NCBI RefSeq assembly: GCF_000828085.3
Contig: NZ_JXCA02000005.1
Location: 32,382 to 96,381 of the forward strand
Length of the DNA stretch: 64,000 nt
DNA from: Scytonema tolypothrichoides VB-61278
GTDB taxonomy: Bacteria > Cyanobacteriota > Cyanobacteriia > Cyanobacteriales > Nostocaceae
Reading direction: 5' to 3'
The position numbers and the translations under genes were made by a program. How positions within the stretch are numbered: position 1 is the stretch's first letter; each line of letters opens with the position of its first letter. This document shows, piece after piece, positions 1-8,530 of this stretch. Below the pieces are notes generated by a model. It ran no database searches, had not been told where the DNA came from, and saw only the letters and a program-made list of their open reading frames with translations.

Positions 1-1
1 A

Positions 2-712
2 AAATATCAACCGGCAATCGTACTTATAGATGCTGGATACGGCAACAATACATCATTTTTATTAGAGTTAGAGAAGCGACAATTAAAGTATGTGGGAGGA
101 TTAGCTAAAAACCGGAAAGTAACAGTTATTGAAAAAGACGAGATACAACAAACAATTAGGCTAGATGAATTAGCGCAGAGTTTACCTCAAGAGGCTTTTA
201 CAAAAATCCAACTCAACTTAGACAAACCTAAAACAGTATGGGTAGTCACTAGAGAAATAGAGATATCACAACTTAAAGGAAAGCGAAATATTGCTATCGT
301 CATGAACGCTGCGTCTTTCTCTGAAGCCACTGATATTGATTATTTTATCACAAATGTTTCCTCATCAATTGCCACACCAGAATGGATAGTTAATACCTAT
401 TCTCAAAGAAATTGGGTGGAAGTTTTTTATCGAGAATCTAAAGGTTGGCTCGGACTGAAAGAATATCAAGTTCGAGATAAGAGGAGTTTACTTCGACATT
501 TTATCTTGGTTTTTTGTGCCTATACTTTTATTCTCTGGCATCAAATGACAGGGGGCTTAAGACGAAGGTGGGCAAACAAACCTTTGAACACCTTTACTGA
601 TGCTTTGGAAGCCTTTAGAACAGCTATGTCTTATCGATTTTTTGATTGGTTAACCCATAATCGTGACGTATTCTCCGCTTATAAAGCCAGTTTGGGCTAC
701 ATTTGGGCTTAA
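2..712 (+). pseudogene. IS701-type transposase, C-terminal part, running off the window start
   Basis: The reading frame is open from base 2, so the gene begins outside the window; the GTG at 92 is only an internal codon. The upstream part encodes a DAGYG motif, as expected for the second catalytic aspartate of an IS4/IS701 DDE transposase. The later VEVFYRESKGWLGLKEYQ stretch fits the Y-R-E-K signature with the catalytic glutamate. The C-terminus looks complete (stop at 710-712). Its right end, about 15 bp further on, abuts a truncated iscB gene, so the element appears to have inserted into iscB. Whether the part outside the window is intact cannot be seen. Confidence 0.8.
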
Positions 713-727
713 TTTTTGTTTAAGTCC

Positions 728-1203
728 CACTAATTCCTGACTGATAGCCTCAATTGGGGCTAATCTTTGCAACTTACTCACCCAAGTCTTAATATTATGA
801 ATTCGGCTTTGTAAGCTAGGTGGTAACCATCCTTGGGGCTTTGTTCTGTTTAATAACTTAGGCTGACGGTAACGGGTTTTGCGGTTTCTTCTACTGCGTC
901 TTAATTGCCTACGAGAAGTTAATGCTTCCCGAATGGCGAAACCTCTATGTTTGAGTTCAGCAGCAAATACAACCTCTCCCGTTGTGTCGTTAATCAAAGC
1001 AATTCCTGTTACTTGAGAGCCAGGGTCTATTTTTAGTCTTAGGGGCTGAATAATTCTTTCTTTACTTGCATTCCTCAAAATCAAAGTAAACGGATACCGT
1101 CTATAAATTGCTGCTTTCTTGTTCCGTAATAGCTGCCTTGCCTGTGCAGGATGAATTGGATTTAATGTAGTTTTTCTGAATCTATTAAGAAAACTTTGGA
1201 CAT
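728..1203 (-). pseudogene. iscB: iscB, RNA-guided nuclease gene, frameshifted and 3'-truncated
   Basis: The family start MSKVFLIDSEK is encoded by the ATG at 1203-1201, but this frame hits a stop after LH. The homologous frame then continues one base out of phase with TLNPIHPAQARQLLRNKKAA, the typical IscB N-terminal PLMP-type region. The simplest reading is loss of one A in an A-run near 1170. Next come a RuvC-I segment with its aspartate (LKIDPGSQVTGIAL), an arginine-rich bridge helix (SRRQLRRSRRNRKTR) and the RuvC-II glutamate region (EAISQELV). Homology stops there, at about base 728, where the IS701-type element begins. HNH and RuvC-III are missing, so no active nuclease can be made. Confidence 0.85.
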
Positions 1204-1450
1204 AAAGTCCCTCCTTTCGGGTAAAGTTAGCTGAGTCCCAAGGGGACACGCTGCGCGAACGACAAAGTTCAAAATCGGTAACTATCCAAAAAGCACTGGT
1301 TTAACCCTTAAGCCTGTTTAACTTTTTGGTTCTAGAGTAGGGAACTAGCTACGCATTCCCTGGTAGGTCTTTAACGCTTATTTTGAACGTAGTACGCGAG
1401 ATACTGAGTCTGGTAACCTGGGCTTCAGTATTTGCTGAAGCCCTCGGATT
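1204..1450 (-). ncRNA. candidate omega-RNA region upstream of the iscB remnant
   Basis: IscB guide RNAs are normally encoded just upstream of iscB on the same strand, with the guide at the 5' end. Here about 250 non-coding bases lie between the dnaB end and the iscB start, rich in short inverted repeats, including a 9-bp stem at 1420-1443. A small dispersed repeat (CGCTGCGCGAAC type) sits near 1240-1262 and may have inserted into it. The assignment rests on position and structure potential; no conserved omega-RNA fold was computed. Confidence 0.45.
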
Positions 1451-1461
1451 CAATCCGAGGG
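1420..1461. terminator. two adjacent hairpins downstream of dnaB
   Basis: GGGCTTCAG/CTGAAGCCC (1420-1443) and CCCTCGGA/TCCGAGGG (1441-1461) form two strong stems sharing three bases. They lie 5 bp beyond the dnaB stop. No T-run follows, so a factor-independent terminator is only possible; they could equally be the end hairpins of the IscB-bearing element. Confidence 0.4.
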
Positions 1462-1465
1462 TTGC

Positions 1466-2809
1466 TTACTCCAAATTCCTGATAATTCCATAGGATTTGT
1501 CGAAGAACACAGTTGCCGTGCCAGTGTCGCCATGCCGTGCTTTAGCCATGATTAGTTCTAGGATGCCTTGGTCTTCTGTGTTCGGGTTGTAGTACTCGTC
1601 CCGGTAAGCGAGTATTATATTGTCTGCTACCATCTCTAAGATTCCCGACTGGCTGAGATCGCTCATCATTGGGCGCTTGTTTTGCCTTCCCTCAACTGCT
1701 CTAGAGATTTGAGACAGCGCCAACACAGGAACATCCAAATCACCTGCCATTTTGTAAAGTCCCCTCGCCACATCTCCTAGTTCGTAGCTCCGGTTACCTC
1801 CAGAGTCCTCTGCCATCATTTGCAGGTAATCAACTACAACCAACCCCAGCTTGCCTTCTTTTGCCTTCACCTGACGGCATTCGGAAGCAATTCCAGAAAC
1901 GGTAATGCCTCTTGAGTCATTAATGTACAGCGGCAGTTCTCTTGCAATACCAACGATTTTGGCAATGCTGCTAAATTCCCATTCCTCTAAAGGTTCAAAT
2001 CCTGCCCGGTGTCTGCGGATGCGATCGCATCTGAGGGGTATCAAACCTAAATGCTTGTAGGCACCTACGACGCTAATTAGACTCCACAGTCTGTACTCCA
2101 GCTGCTTCTTTGTCATTTCCAGCGAGAAGATAATGACAGGTAGCTTGTGGAGCAGTATCATTTGGAGAGCTAAGAATGACGCGATGAACGATTTTCCCAT
2201 TGACGGTCTCCCGGCAACTATAGTGAGCGTGCCGCCTTCAAATCCCACCATCAAGTTATCGAGTTCATAAAGCCCTGTAGAGTAAATAGGGCTAGATGAC
2301 TTTAATTGCTCGTAAGCAGCAATATTAATCGTGCTGTTATGTTCGGTGTTTGAACAAAATTTTTGGTGAGAAACTTGGAAAACTTTCTGCTGTGATTGGT
2401 CAAGGATAATTGGTAACTCAATTTCTGTCTCGTAACCCAGATGGACAATTTCATTACCGGCTTTAATTAACTGCCGCCGTAGATATTTCTCCATTACTAA
2501 TGCGGCTAGGGCGTCGATGTTGACAGCACTGACTGTACGGTCTACGAGGGAAACTAGTTTATTTCTACCGCCAATGCGAGCGAGTAAGTCATGGTCTGCA
2601 AGCCAATTTATGACCGACAGTAAGTCCGTGGGTTTGCCGAGTCGGTGAAGGCGCAGTGCTGCTTGATAGATATCTTTGTGAGCAGTAATGTAAAAAGCTT
2701 CTGGAACTAGGTGATCGCTCACCCTGGTAACCGCTTCTGGATCTAGCATTATCCCGCCCAAAATCGTCTCTTCCGCCTCAATGTTTTGGGGTGGCAATCG
2801 ATCAGTCAT
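1466..2809 (-). CDS. dnaB: replicative DNA helicase DnaB
   Basis: Hexameric 5'-3' helicase that unwinds the fork and recruits primase. The 447-residue protein has the DnaB N-terminal helical domain (PPQNIEAEETILGGIMLDPEA), a linker, and the RecA-like C-terminal domain with Walker A GRPSMGKS near residue 200 and Walker B LVVVDYLQMM near 325. Its length fits the family (about 450) and no intein is seen. The ATG lies 3 bp after the stop of the preceding gene, and the GGAG ribosome site lies inside that gene's last codons, so the genes are translationally linked. It is the last gene of a three-gene replication cluster and is probably a plasmid-borne helicase. Confidence 0.93.
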   Translation of the reverse strand: MTDRLPPQNIEAEETILGGIMLDPEAVTRVSDHLVPEAFYITAHKDIYQAALRLHRLGKPTDLLSVINWLADHDLLARIGGRNKLVSLVDRTVSAVNIDALAALVMEKYLRRQLIKAGNEIVHLGYETEIELPIILDQSQQKVFQVSHQKFCSNTEHNSTINIAAYEQLKSSSPIYSTGLYELDNLMVGFEGGTLTIVAGRPSMGKSFIASFLALQMILLHKLPVIIFSLEMTKKQLEYRLWSLISVVGAYKHLGLIPLRCDRIRRHRAGFEPLEEWEFSSIAKIVGIARELPLYINDSRGITVSGIASECRQVKAKEGKLGLVVVDYLQMMAEDSGGNRSYELGDVARGLYKMAGDLDVPVLALSQISRAVEGRQNKRPMMSDLSQSGILEMVADNIILAYRDEYYNPNTEDQGILELIMAKARHGDTGTATVFFDKSYGIIRNLE

Positions 2810-2812
2810 ACT

Positions 2813-3685
2813 TCACTCCTGCAAGGCAAGCATAGCTTGCTGACGCTGTTCCTCAATTTCTTGTTGAAACTTTTTTGCAATATTTCTGCGGCTTTGGTTG
2901 TTTTTAGATTTGTTGATTTGTGTTTTTTGCTTCGCCAAGAATTTTTGGTAATAAACCTCCCAACGGTTTTTTCCGGTTTTGTTTTTGTAAGCTAACCAAG
3001 CCTCTATGTCGTTGACGGGTTGGCTGAGATTTTTTGTTAGTTCCTCACAGAAATTCAAAAAATTCGCTCGCTCGGTTTCCGAGAGAGTCTGAATAAATTC
3101 TGAATAGTTTGTATAGTTTGAAGGGTCGTTGAAATCCTTGTTATGTAAAGGTTCCGAGGTTTTAGGAGCGCTTAAATAAGCGCTACCTCCGCTTAAATAA
3201 GCGCTACCTCCGCTTAAATAAGCGCTACCTCCGCTTAAATAAGCGCTACCTCCGCTTAAATAAGCGGAATCTTTGCCCTGACTAGATTTCGGGCTGGATT
3301 CTGACCTGGTTTTAGATAAACGCTCTGCCTCAGCCTTAGCTTTAGCGGCTGTCAAGTTATGACCCTGCACTGTTACAGTTCGGTAGTCATAAAGTCCTAG
3401 CTTGCGAAGTTTCCTCAAATCTTTGTCCACTGTGTCTAGTGAACTTCCTATGGCTACCGCTATATCGGCTATTGGAGGTAAATCATGATACTTAATCTCA
3501 CCGCCTTGGGTATAATCTGCGAATGAATCAATAGCCATTAGGTAAATCCAAAGGCGGGATTGACTGCCGGTTAACTTGTTAGAAACTGCTATTAAAGCAT
3601 CTCGCTTGGAAATCATGAAATATCCTTCCACTTTTGATTCCTCAAATTGCTGGGGACGGCGAATGTTACGCTTTGTAGTTGTCAA
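2813..3685 (-). CDS. winged-helix plasmid replication protein carrying in-gene repeats
   Basis: A 290-residue protein not matched to a named family. The N-terminal half (residues 20-110) has the look of a winged-helix DNA-binding domain. The middle holds a heptapeptide SAYLSGG repeated in tandem (residues about 141-172). The C-terminal part is basic and glutamine-rich (KSKNNQSRRNIAKKFQQEIEEQRQQ). The start is TTG, overlapping the TGA of the upstream gene (TTGA), and is supported by a strong GAGGAGGT about 8 bases upstream. Lying just before dnaB suggests an initiator or helicase-loader role. This is inference from layout and the repeats. Confidence 0.7.
   Translation of the reverse strand: MTTTKRNIRRPQQFEESKVEGYFMISKRDALIAVSNKLTGSQSRLWIYLMAIDSFADYTQGGEIKYHDLPPIADIAVAIGSSLDTVDKDLRKLRKLGLYDYRTVTVQGHNLTAAKAKAEAERLSKTRSESSPKSSQGKDSAYLSGGSAYLSGGSAYLSGGSAYLSGGSAYLSAPKTSEPLHNKDFNDPSNYTNYSEFIQTLSETERANFLNFCEELTKNLSQPVNDIEAWLAYKNKTGKNRWEVYYQKFLAKQKTQINKSKNNQSRRNIAKKFQQEIEEQRQQAMLALQE
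3169..3266. repeat. five 21-bp palindromic repeats inside a replication gene (iteron-like)
   Basis: The palindrome CGCTTAAATAAGCG occurs five times at exact 21-bp spacing (starts 3169, 3190, 3211, 3232, 3253), separated by CTACCTC. The copies are identical, so in the gene on the minus strand they encode repeated SAYLSGG. Period of two helix turns, perfect conservation and AT-rich cores are what plasmid Rep iterons look like. The alternative is a recent in-frame tandem expansion with no DNA-level role. Confidence 0.8.
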
Positions 3686-4248
3686 AGCTGTACCTCCTCG
3701 AAAGTCACGATAACTGCGAACTCCCAGCAGGTTTGGGTTGCAAGTGCCAGCTTTGCTAAGTCCTGTTTTCCAAATAGGTGAATGCGTTTGCTATGCTCAG
3801 GAAAAAATGCTGAGTAAGCCAGTATCTTTCCTAGAGCTTCCTTCCAGTCATTGATGTTTTTGATTTCAATAACCTCAGATTCGGTAAGCTCTTCAATGCG
3901 ACCTACAGTTGTGACTACCTCCATCTCACCACCAAGTTCTGCTCTTAGTCGCTGGCGTATTTTGGCTTCAGCATTATCTTGCTCCCTAAATTGAACCTCA
4001 AACCATTCAGGTAGCCAATTTTTCTCTTTTAAAGCCAGTATTGCTCGACTGACAGTGCTTTTATCCCTCTTCAAATCAGATGCAATGACGCTACATGGGA
4101 TACTTATCCTTTCACCGATTCGGTTGACTGTTTTGAGATAGTAAAGGACATCTACTTCTGCTGGTTTTAGTTCCCGGTTGGCTCTTAACCATTCCTCATG
4201 CTGAAGTGGGTAAAACTTCCCTTGAATTCTGGAATTGTTCTGCGTCAT
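3682..4248 (-). CDS. helix-turn-helix protein, first gene of the replication cluster
   Basis: A 188-residue protein with a winged-helix region at about residues 25-80 (LKPAEVDVLYYLKTVNRIG, then IASDLKRDKSTVSRAILALKEKN), resembling the DNA-binding part of plasmid or phage replication regulators. The C-terminal half is not recognised. The gene overlaps the next by 4 bp and shares its direction with the repeat-bearing protein and dnaB, so a joint role in replication initiation or its control is likely. The ATG start has only a weak upstream purine run. Confidence 0.65.
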   Translation of the reverse strand: MTQNNSRIQGKFYPLQHEEWLRANRELKPAEVDVLYYLKTVNRIGERISIPCSVIASDLKRDKSTVSRAILALKEKNWLPEWFEVQFREQDNAEAKIRQRLRAELGGEMEVVTTVGRIEELTESEVIEIKNINDWKEALGKILAYSAFFPEHSKRIHLFGKQDLAKLALATQTCWEFAVIVTFEEVQL

Positions 4249-4584
4249 AATTTTCTTAGTAATGATAATTTCCAGCCCCTGCCCCCTGACTGGCTGGGGC
4301 TAATTCCCAAGCCTATTGGCTTTCAGCTATTCCTCTAGGCTTTCCGAAAATTGCTTAATTTGCGCCTCAAAGGTATCGCCATGTAAGCTAGTAGCAGCTA
4401 AAGTTCTCCCCTAATTCCTTGAAGATGATGTTATATCTTTCAGTAAGAGTAAGTCGTTGGCTCAGTTTAGCGAGGGGAAATCCTTTGCTACCATTGAGTT
4501 ATCCATGTCTTTAAAAATCCTAACAAAGTTCACTTTAAATATCGCATACTATAACAACTAACTAATCCTATAATTGGCTTGGCA
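4249..4584. other. intergenic control region between divergent genes
   Basis: 336 bp between the minus-strand replication cluster and the plus-strand XRE gene. It must contain both promoters. The part at 4500-4575 is AT-rich. No iteron array, DnaA-box cluster or RNA gene is recognised by eye. Confidence 0.4.
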
Positions 4585-4959
4585 ATGCAAAATTTTGTAA
4601 CAGAGGAAACTCCTCTTTACCAGCAACTATTTGACGAGATGTTCGATAGGTTTAACCTTTCGGCAAAAGTTGTAGCCAAGCAAGCTGGAGTTTCAGAGGT
4701 GCTAATTTCCAGATTTCGTAAGGGAAAGGCTGATTTGGGAACTGGAAAGTTTCTAGCATTGCTAGGGGCTGTTCCTATGGAAGCGCGGGAGTGGTATTTG
4801 TCTCAGTTGCTAGGGGCGAAGCCTGGGGTGAGCCTACGAGTGCTTATATCTGCTGCTTCTCCTGTAGAAAGAGTCGAAATCCTTAACTTAATTGGCCATT
4901 CTTTCCTAGAAGACGGTAAAACTACTGAGTCAAGTGAATTGATGTCACAAGCAGTATGA
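4585..4959 (+). CDS. XRE-type helix-turn-helix regulator
   Basis: A 124-residue protein. Residues 20-60 form a lambda-repressor-type HTH (LSAKVVAKQAGVSEVLISRF then KGKADLGTG). The C-terminal half is helical and unrecognised. The ATG at 4585 is chosen over an in-frame TTG two codons earlier. The gene is divergent from the replication cluster, so control of replication or copy number is a reasonable guess, but no operator was identified. Confidence 0.75.
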   Translation: MQNFVTEETPLYQQLFDEMFDRFNLSAKVVAKQAGVSEVLISRFRKGKADLGTGKFLALLGAVPMEAREWYLSQLLGAKPGVSLRVLISAASPVERVEILNLIGHSFLEDGKTTESSELMSQAV

Positions 4960-5050
4960 TAGTGAGCAATCCCACTTTATGAGTGAACATAAGGGATGTT
5001 AGTGGATGTGGACGTGTTACCTGCCCACATCTACGACTGGGAGGAGTCAA

Positions 5051-5220
5051 AGCTGTAGCCCAATACGGTTCAGTTAGGAAAGTTATCTGTTTCGGCAAGC
5101 TGTTCTTGAGCAAGGGGAGAAGAGGGGCAGGGGGAGAAGAGTTAATGGACATTAATTCTTTTTCCTCCCCTGCTTCCCCTGCCTCCCCTGCTTATCTGAA
5201 CCGTATTGAGCTGTAGCCCA
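5051..5220. repeat. MITE-like palindromic element with flanking 12-bp direct repeats
   Basis: Inverted ends CAATACGGTTCAG (5061-5073) and CTGAACCGTATTG (5196-5208) enclose a G-rich/C-rich internal inverted repeat (GAGGGGCAGGGGG type near 5115, CCCCTGCCTCCCCTGC near 5175). The whole is bracketed by two copies of AGCTGTAGCCCA at 5051-5062 and 5209-5220. No convincing gene is present; small ORFs here are read through the palindrome. A related end (CAATACGG) occurs at about 40,956 beside similar G-rich repeats. Confidence 0.65.
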
Positions 5221-5557
5221 GATCCACCCCATTAGTGACACGGTCGGATAATTTCCCTGTTTGTCAACCTAAAATACTTGCATCGTAGGGATTTTGTGCG
5301 GCAATGGTTAAGTCCTTCAAGGTGGAAATTCATTATCAAATAATCAACACTATTGACTTGAGCGAGTTTGGTAATTGCTGTATTCCTGATAACTTTGGAA
5401 AAATTTCAGAGGTGCCTAGTTGAAAGTACGGTTTGGGTAATGCCTAGCTTCAGGCGAGCCTCCTATATTTTAAATCTACCCCACTCCACAAAGAGCAATC
5501 CTCTGGGTTTTTACTGTTATAATTGTAAAGTTTATATATACTAACTTGTAAAATCAC
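5221..5557. other. intergenic stretch without a recognised gene
   Basis: About 340 bp. One 39-codon ORF (5304-5423, starting MVKSFKVEIHYQ) can be read but shows no recognisable family and no strong ribosome site. Nothing else stands out. Confidence 0.3.
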
Positions 5558-5977
5558 TTAGCTATAGCTGGGTGGGGTGCTGTGAACAACTCGACGCACC
5601 TGTTCTTGTCCCAAAACAATATTTCTTTCAGATGCCAGTTTTTGACTTATCTGCCCTTGCCTATACCGACGTTCTTCCAACAACCATTGCTCTACAGCTT
5701 GCCAATCTTCCGAACTCCAGCAGGCTTTTTTACCTCGTCCTGGCGCTTCCCAAAGTCCAATTAATCCACCCTCTTTCCACCGTTGTATTGTTTGTCTTAC
5801 AGTTTGCTCTGCCCAATCTAAATACTCCGCAATATCTCGTACACTAAAACCCTGTGCGTTTAATCTCAATGCCATTACCCTCTGTTTTGTTCGCTTCGGT
5901 ATTGTTGAAGCGTAACTCAGTTCAAAAAGGGTATTGTCTTCTTCCGGTGTGAGTTGGATTCTAAGTGGAGCGGGCAT
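5558..5977 (-). pseudogene. IS630-type transposase, N-terminal part only
   Basis: The 139 residues contain the IS630/Tc1-type N-terminal region: LTPEEDNTLFELS, then two helix-turn-helix units (ALRLNAQGFSVRDIAEYL, VRQTIQRWKEGGLIGLWEAPGRG) and the linker with QEQVRRVV. Family members then continue into a DDE domain of about 180 residues, but here the frame ends after HSTPPSYS. The catalytic half is missing, so the gene is inactive. No terminal inverted repeats were found on both sides. Confidence 0.85.
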
Positions 5978-6172
5978 TGTAATTATTTAAATGATACACC
6001 TTCTTAATTTTACGTTTTTTTAGGTTGAGCTACTTATGAAATTAATGACTGATTTACAGCATCAACTATTGTTGCTCAAAAATTGGACTTTTGTTGATTG
6101 TTTTTATTTACTAGAAGCTAGACACTAGAAGTGAAATCTACATAAAACAGAATAGTTAGGTTTGATGAAATA

Positions 6173-7249
6173 ATGAATATTTATTGGCTGACTCGGATAG
6201 CTAATTTCCAGGGCAGCTCTATCAGACTTCTAGATATTGATACAGGCATTGAGTTTTTTTCAGAAGATATACTCATGCTTGTTTGTCCTAGAAATGTTGA
6301 TAAAGAGATACAATCATTTCTCGAAGTACTACCATTAAAATTGAGGCGTAAACGTCAAGTTTTTACTGTGAGTCATGAGAAATTACAGGAGGTTGATACT
6401 TTCTGTTGGTTAGCACTAAAATACATTTTTAATTTATTTGGTTATGAAAAACATCGTGAGTTTGTGCGCTGGTTGCGTAAAGATGTTGCGCCTATTAGTA
6501 GTGCAAGTTTGAGTTTAAGCTCCTTGCATGTAAAGGTTAATAATCCTGACAAGCGAATATTTAATACTAGTCGTCAGATTGTTGCAGTACAGTCACTTCG
6601 CTCTAGGCGGACTGAACTTCTACCAATTCATAATACTAGTATTGCCGCGCGTTTGCCTGCTTCAGAACTGATTGTAACTAAGCTAAATTCATTGCATTGG
6701 TTCAATATCATTACCAACTGCCAGCTAATGTCGCTTTCAGATATGTATCTGAATTCGCGTTTTTCCTTGGTTGGCGCGCCTCCAACGCTTGTACCTGCCA
6801 TTCAGGAATACTCTTTACAGAATGAGAATCTAGATATTGCGGTATTAGAAGCTATTTATTTGAGCTTCTTGTACAAGCAAGTTGATATTCCTTTACTGGA
6901 TTCTGATACTGACTTATCAAACCAACTGTTACGTAAGCGGTATCTGGATTGTTGTCGGTTAGTATTAGAAAACGAAAATATATCTTATTCAGATTTGTAC
7001 TTGACTTTTGTTAATGATGCCGAAAATTTGTTTCTAGCACAAGAACTTGATATAGCTTTAGTCTTTTCCTACTTTCAAAAACACTTATCTTTTCCAATTT
7101 TGCGAATTTTGGAGGGAGGTGTCTTTCTACAAGCACTTGAGCTATTTGGTTTAACTGCAAGTCAGAATAAGCAACTAATTTTCTCCTTGAGGGTTGCTTA
7201 TCTGAACTGGTTGTCAACTCTTTTAGAACAAATGATTTCTTTTACTTAG
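6173..7249 (+). CDS. unknown 358-residue protein
   Basis: Not recognised. The protein is soluble and largely helical in the second half, with no signal peptide, membrane segment or catalytic motif seen. It is followed by two ATPase genes and a membrane-protein gene on the same strand, and gaps between these hold dispersed repeats, so one functional cluster is plausible. AT-rich base use matches the following genes. A role in DNA mobilisation or positioning would be a guess drawn from the MobD-like neighbours. Confidence 0.6.
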   Translation: MNIYWLTRIANFQGSSIRLLDIDTGIEFFSEDILMLVCPRNVDKEIQSFLEVLPLKLRRKRQVFTVSHEKLQEVDTFCWLALKYIFNLFGYEKHREFVRWLRKDVAPISSASLSLSSLHVKVNNPDKRIFNTSRQIVAVQSLRSRRTELLPIHNTSIAARLPASELIVTKLNSLHWFNIITNCQLMSLSDMYLNSRFSLVGAPPTLVPAIQEYSLQNENLDIAVLEAIYLSFLYKQVDIPLLDSDTDLSNQLLRKRYLDCCRLVLENENISYSDLYLTFVNDAENLFLAQELDIALVFSYFQKHLSFPILRILEGGVFLQALELFGLTASQNKQLIFSLRVAYLNWLSTLLEQMISFT

Positions 7250-7338
7250 AGTTGACAAGAATTTGAGTTTTTTAGCAAAGTGTACTCACTTTGTCAAAGA
7301 TTGTAATGTTTATAAATAGGAAGAAGAGAGAAAAGAAA

Positions 7339-8238
7339 ATGTCTGACAAGAATGCTAACACTAATAATAACTCTCCTGAATCTACTAATAATGAACCTCA
7401 GCGACGATTGGTTATTGTTACAGGTGATAAAGGGGGTGTTGGGAAGAGTACTTTTGCGCGAGGGTTATTACAGCTTTATATTAATAAAGATTTGGTGTGT
7501 CTTGCATATGAAGCCGATCAACGCAATCCTCAATTAGAGAGGCATTATGTAGACAAGTATAAACCTTTAATACGTTATATTGACATTTTTCGTAAGGGTG
7601 AAGCTGATAAGTTGTTGATTGACATAGAAAAAGAAAAACAATTTTCTCTATTTTTGTTAGATTTACCTGCCCAGTCAGGAGGTTTTTTTGAAAACTATGT
7701 TAAAGAGTTGACCTTTTTTGAAATGCTAAAGGATGTTAATTGTCGAGTGACGATGGTTTCGGTTATCAGTAGGGTGCAGGACTCGGTTAACGTCTTAGAA
7801 AAATTGCACGAACTTTGTAAAGACCAAGTAGATTACGTTGTCGTCAAGAATTTATTTCATGGTGAGTCCGAAAAATTTGAGCGTTATAACGATTCCAAAA
7901 TTCGTAAGGATATGTTATCCAAGGGACTAGTAGAAATAATGATGCCAGAATTATTTTACCTCCCCTATGATTTTCTTGACTATTATGCTTTAACTTTTAA
8001 TGACGCTCTGACTCATGAGAAAACAAATCTTGTCATTAAAGCAAGGATTAAGTATTGGCTTGCTGATTTTGAAGAAAAAACTAAATCAGCTTTTTACTTA
8101 TTAGGTTTAGATAAAGAACCACTTTCAGGTTACTACGACAAGATGGCTGAAGAGACCAAGAAAGCTAAAACTAAAGAAAAAAAGCAGTCTAAAAGCCAGC
8201 CAACTCAAACTCCAGAGCCTTTACCAAATAGCGCTTAA
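7339..8238 (+). CDS. MobD-like P-loop ATPase (ParA/MinD superfamily)
   Basis: A 299-residue protein. Residues about 25-40 carry a deviant Walker A, VTGDKGGVGKST, with the signature lysine of the MinD/ParA/MobD group. LFLLDLPAQ near 110 is the Walker B-type aspartate. The C-terminus is a charged KKAKTKEKKQSK tail. An ATG at 7339 preceded by AGGAAGAAGAGAG is preferred over TTG 7291 or ATG 7306. MobD-like ATPases accompany mobilisation genes on other plasmids; here the partner is a related gene downstream. Exact function is unknown. Confidence 0.75.
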   Translation: MSDKNANTNNNSPESTNNEPQRRLVIVTGDKGGVGKSTFARGLLQLYINKDLVCLAYEADQRNPQLERHYVDKYKPLIRYIDIFRKGEADKLLIDIEKEKQFSLFLLDLPAQSGGFFENYVKELTFFEMLKDVNCRVTMVSVISRVQDSVNVLEKLHELCKDQVDYVVVKNLFHGESEKFERYNDSKIRKDMLSKGLVEIMMPELFYLPYDFLDYYALTFNDALTHEKTNLVIKARIKYWLADFEEKTKSAFYLLGLDKEPLSGYYDKMAEETKKAKTKEKKQSKSQPTQTPEPLPNSA

Positions 8239-8254
8239 TTTCTCTAATTACAGC

Positions 8255-8480
8255 AGAATTCAGGAGTCAGAAGTGAGCCAGCGCGGACGCCACATGCCTC
8301 TGTTGGGAAACCCTCCTCATGCGCAGTGGCTCCCCATGAGCGACTGGCGTATCTCGTTTGGAGACGCTGAGTCGCAAAGCGACACGCTGCGCGAACGCTA
8401 ACGCCCTTCGGGCGTGCGCTTTGCGCATACCCCGAACCCGAGTGCGTGCCCTTTGGGCATAGGGGTCAGAAGTAAAAATG
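8255..8480. repeat. cluster of small dispersed repeats
   Basis: GC-rich, palindrome-rich sequence unlike its AT-rich neighbours, with CGCAAAGCGACACGCTGCGCG, GCCCTTCGGGCGTGCGC and CCCTTTGGGCAT units and a bordering GGAGTCAGAAGT heptamer-type repeat. These match the style of very small mobile repeats described in Nostoc-group genomes. No gene is read through it. Confidence 0.7.
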
Positions 8481-8530
8481 GCTTTATGTCTGGCTTTTAG
8501 ACCTTACTCTTTGTACTTCAATTACTTGCA

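Noticed and set aside
3169-3266. CRISPR-like array
   Set aside because: Units are identical with 7-bp gaps, lie in a coding frame, and have no spacers of guide length.
4922-5216. Two overlapping small ORFs
   Set aside because: They lie in opposite frames of the palindromic MITE-like element.
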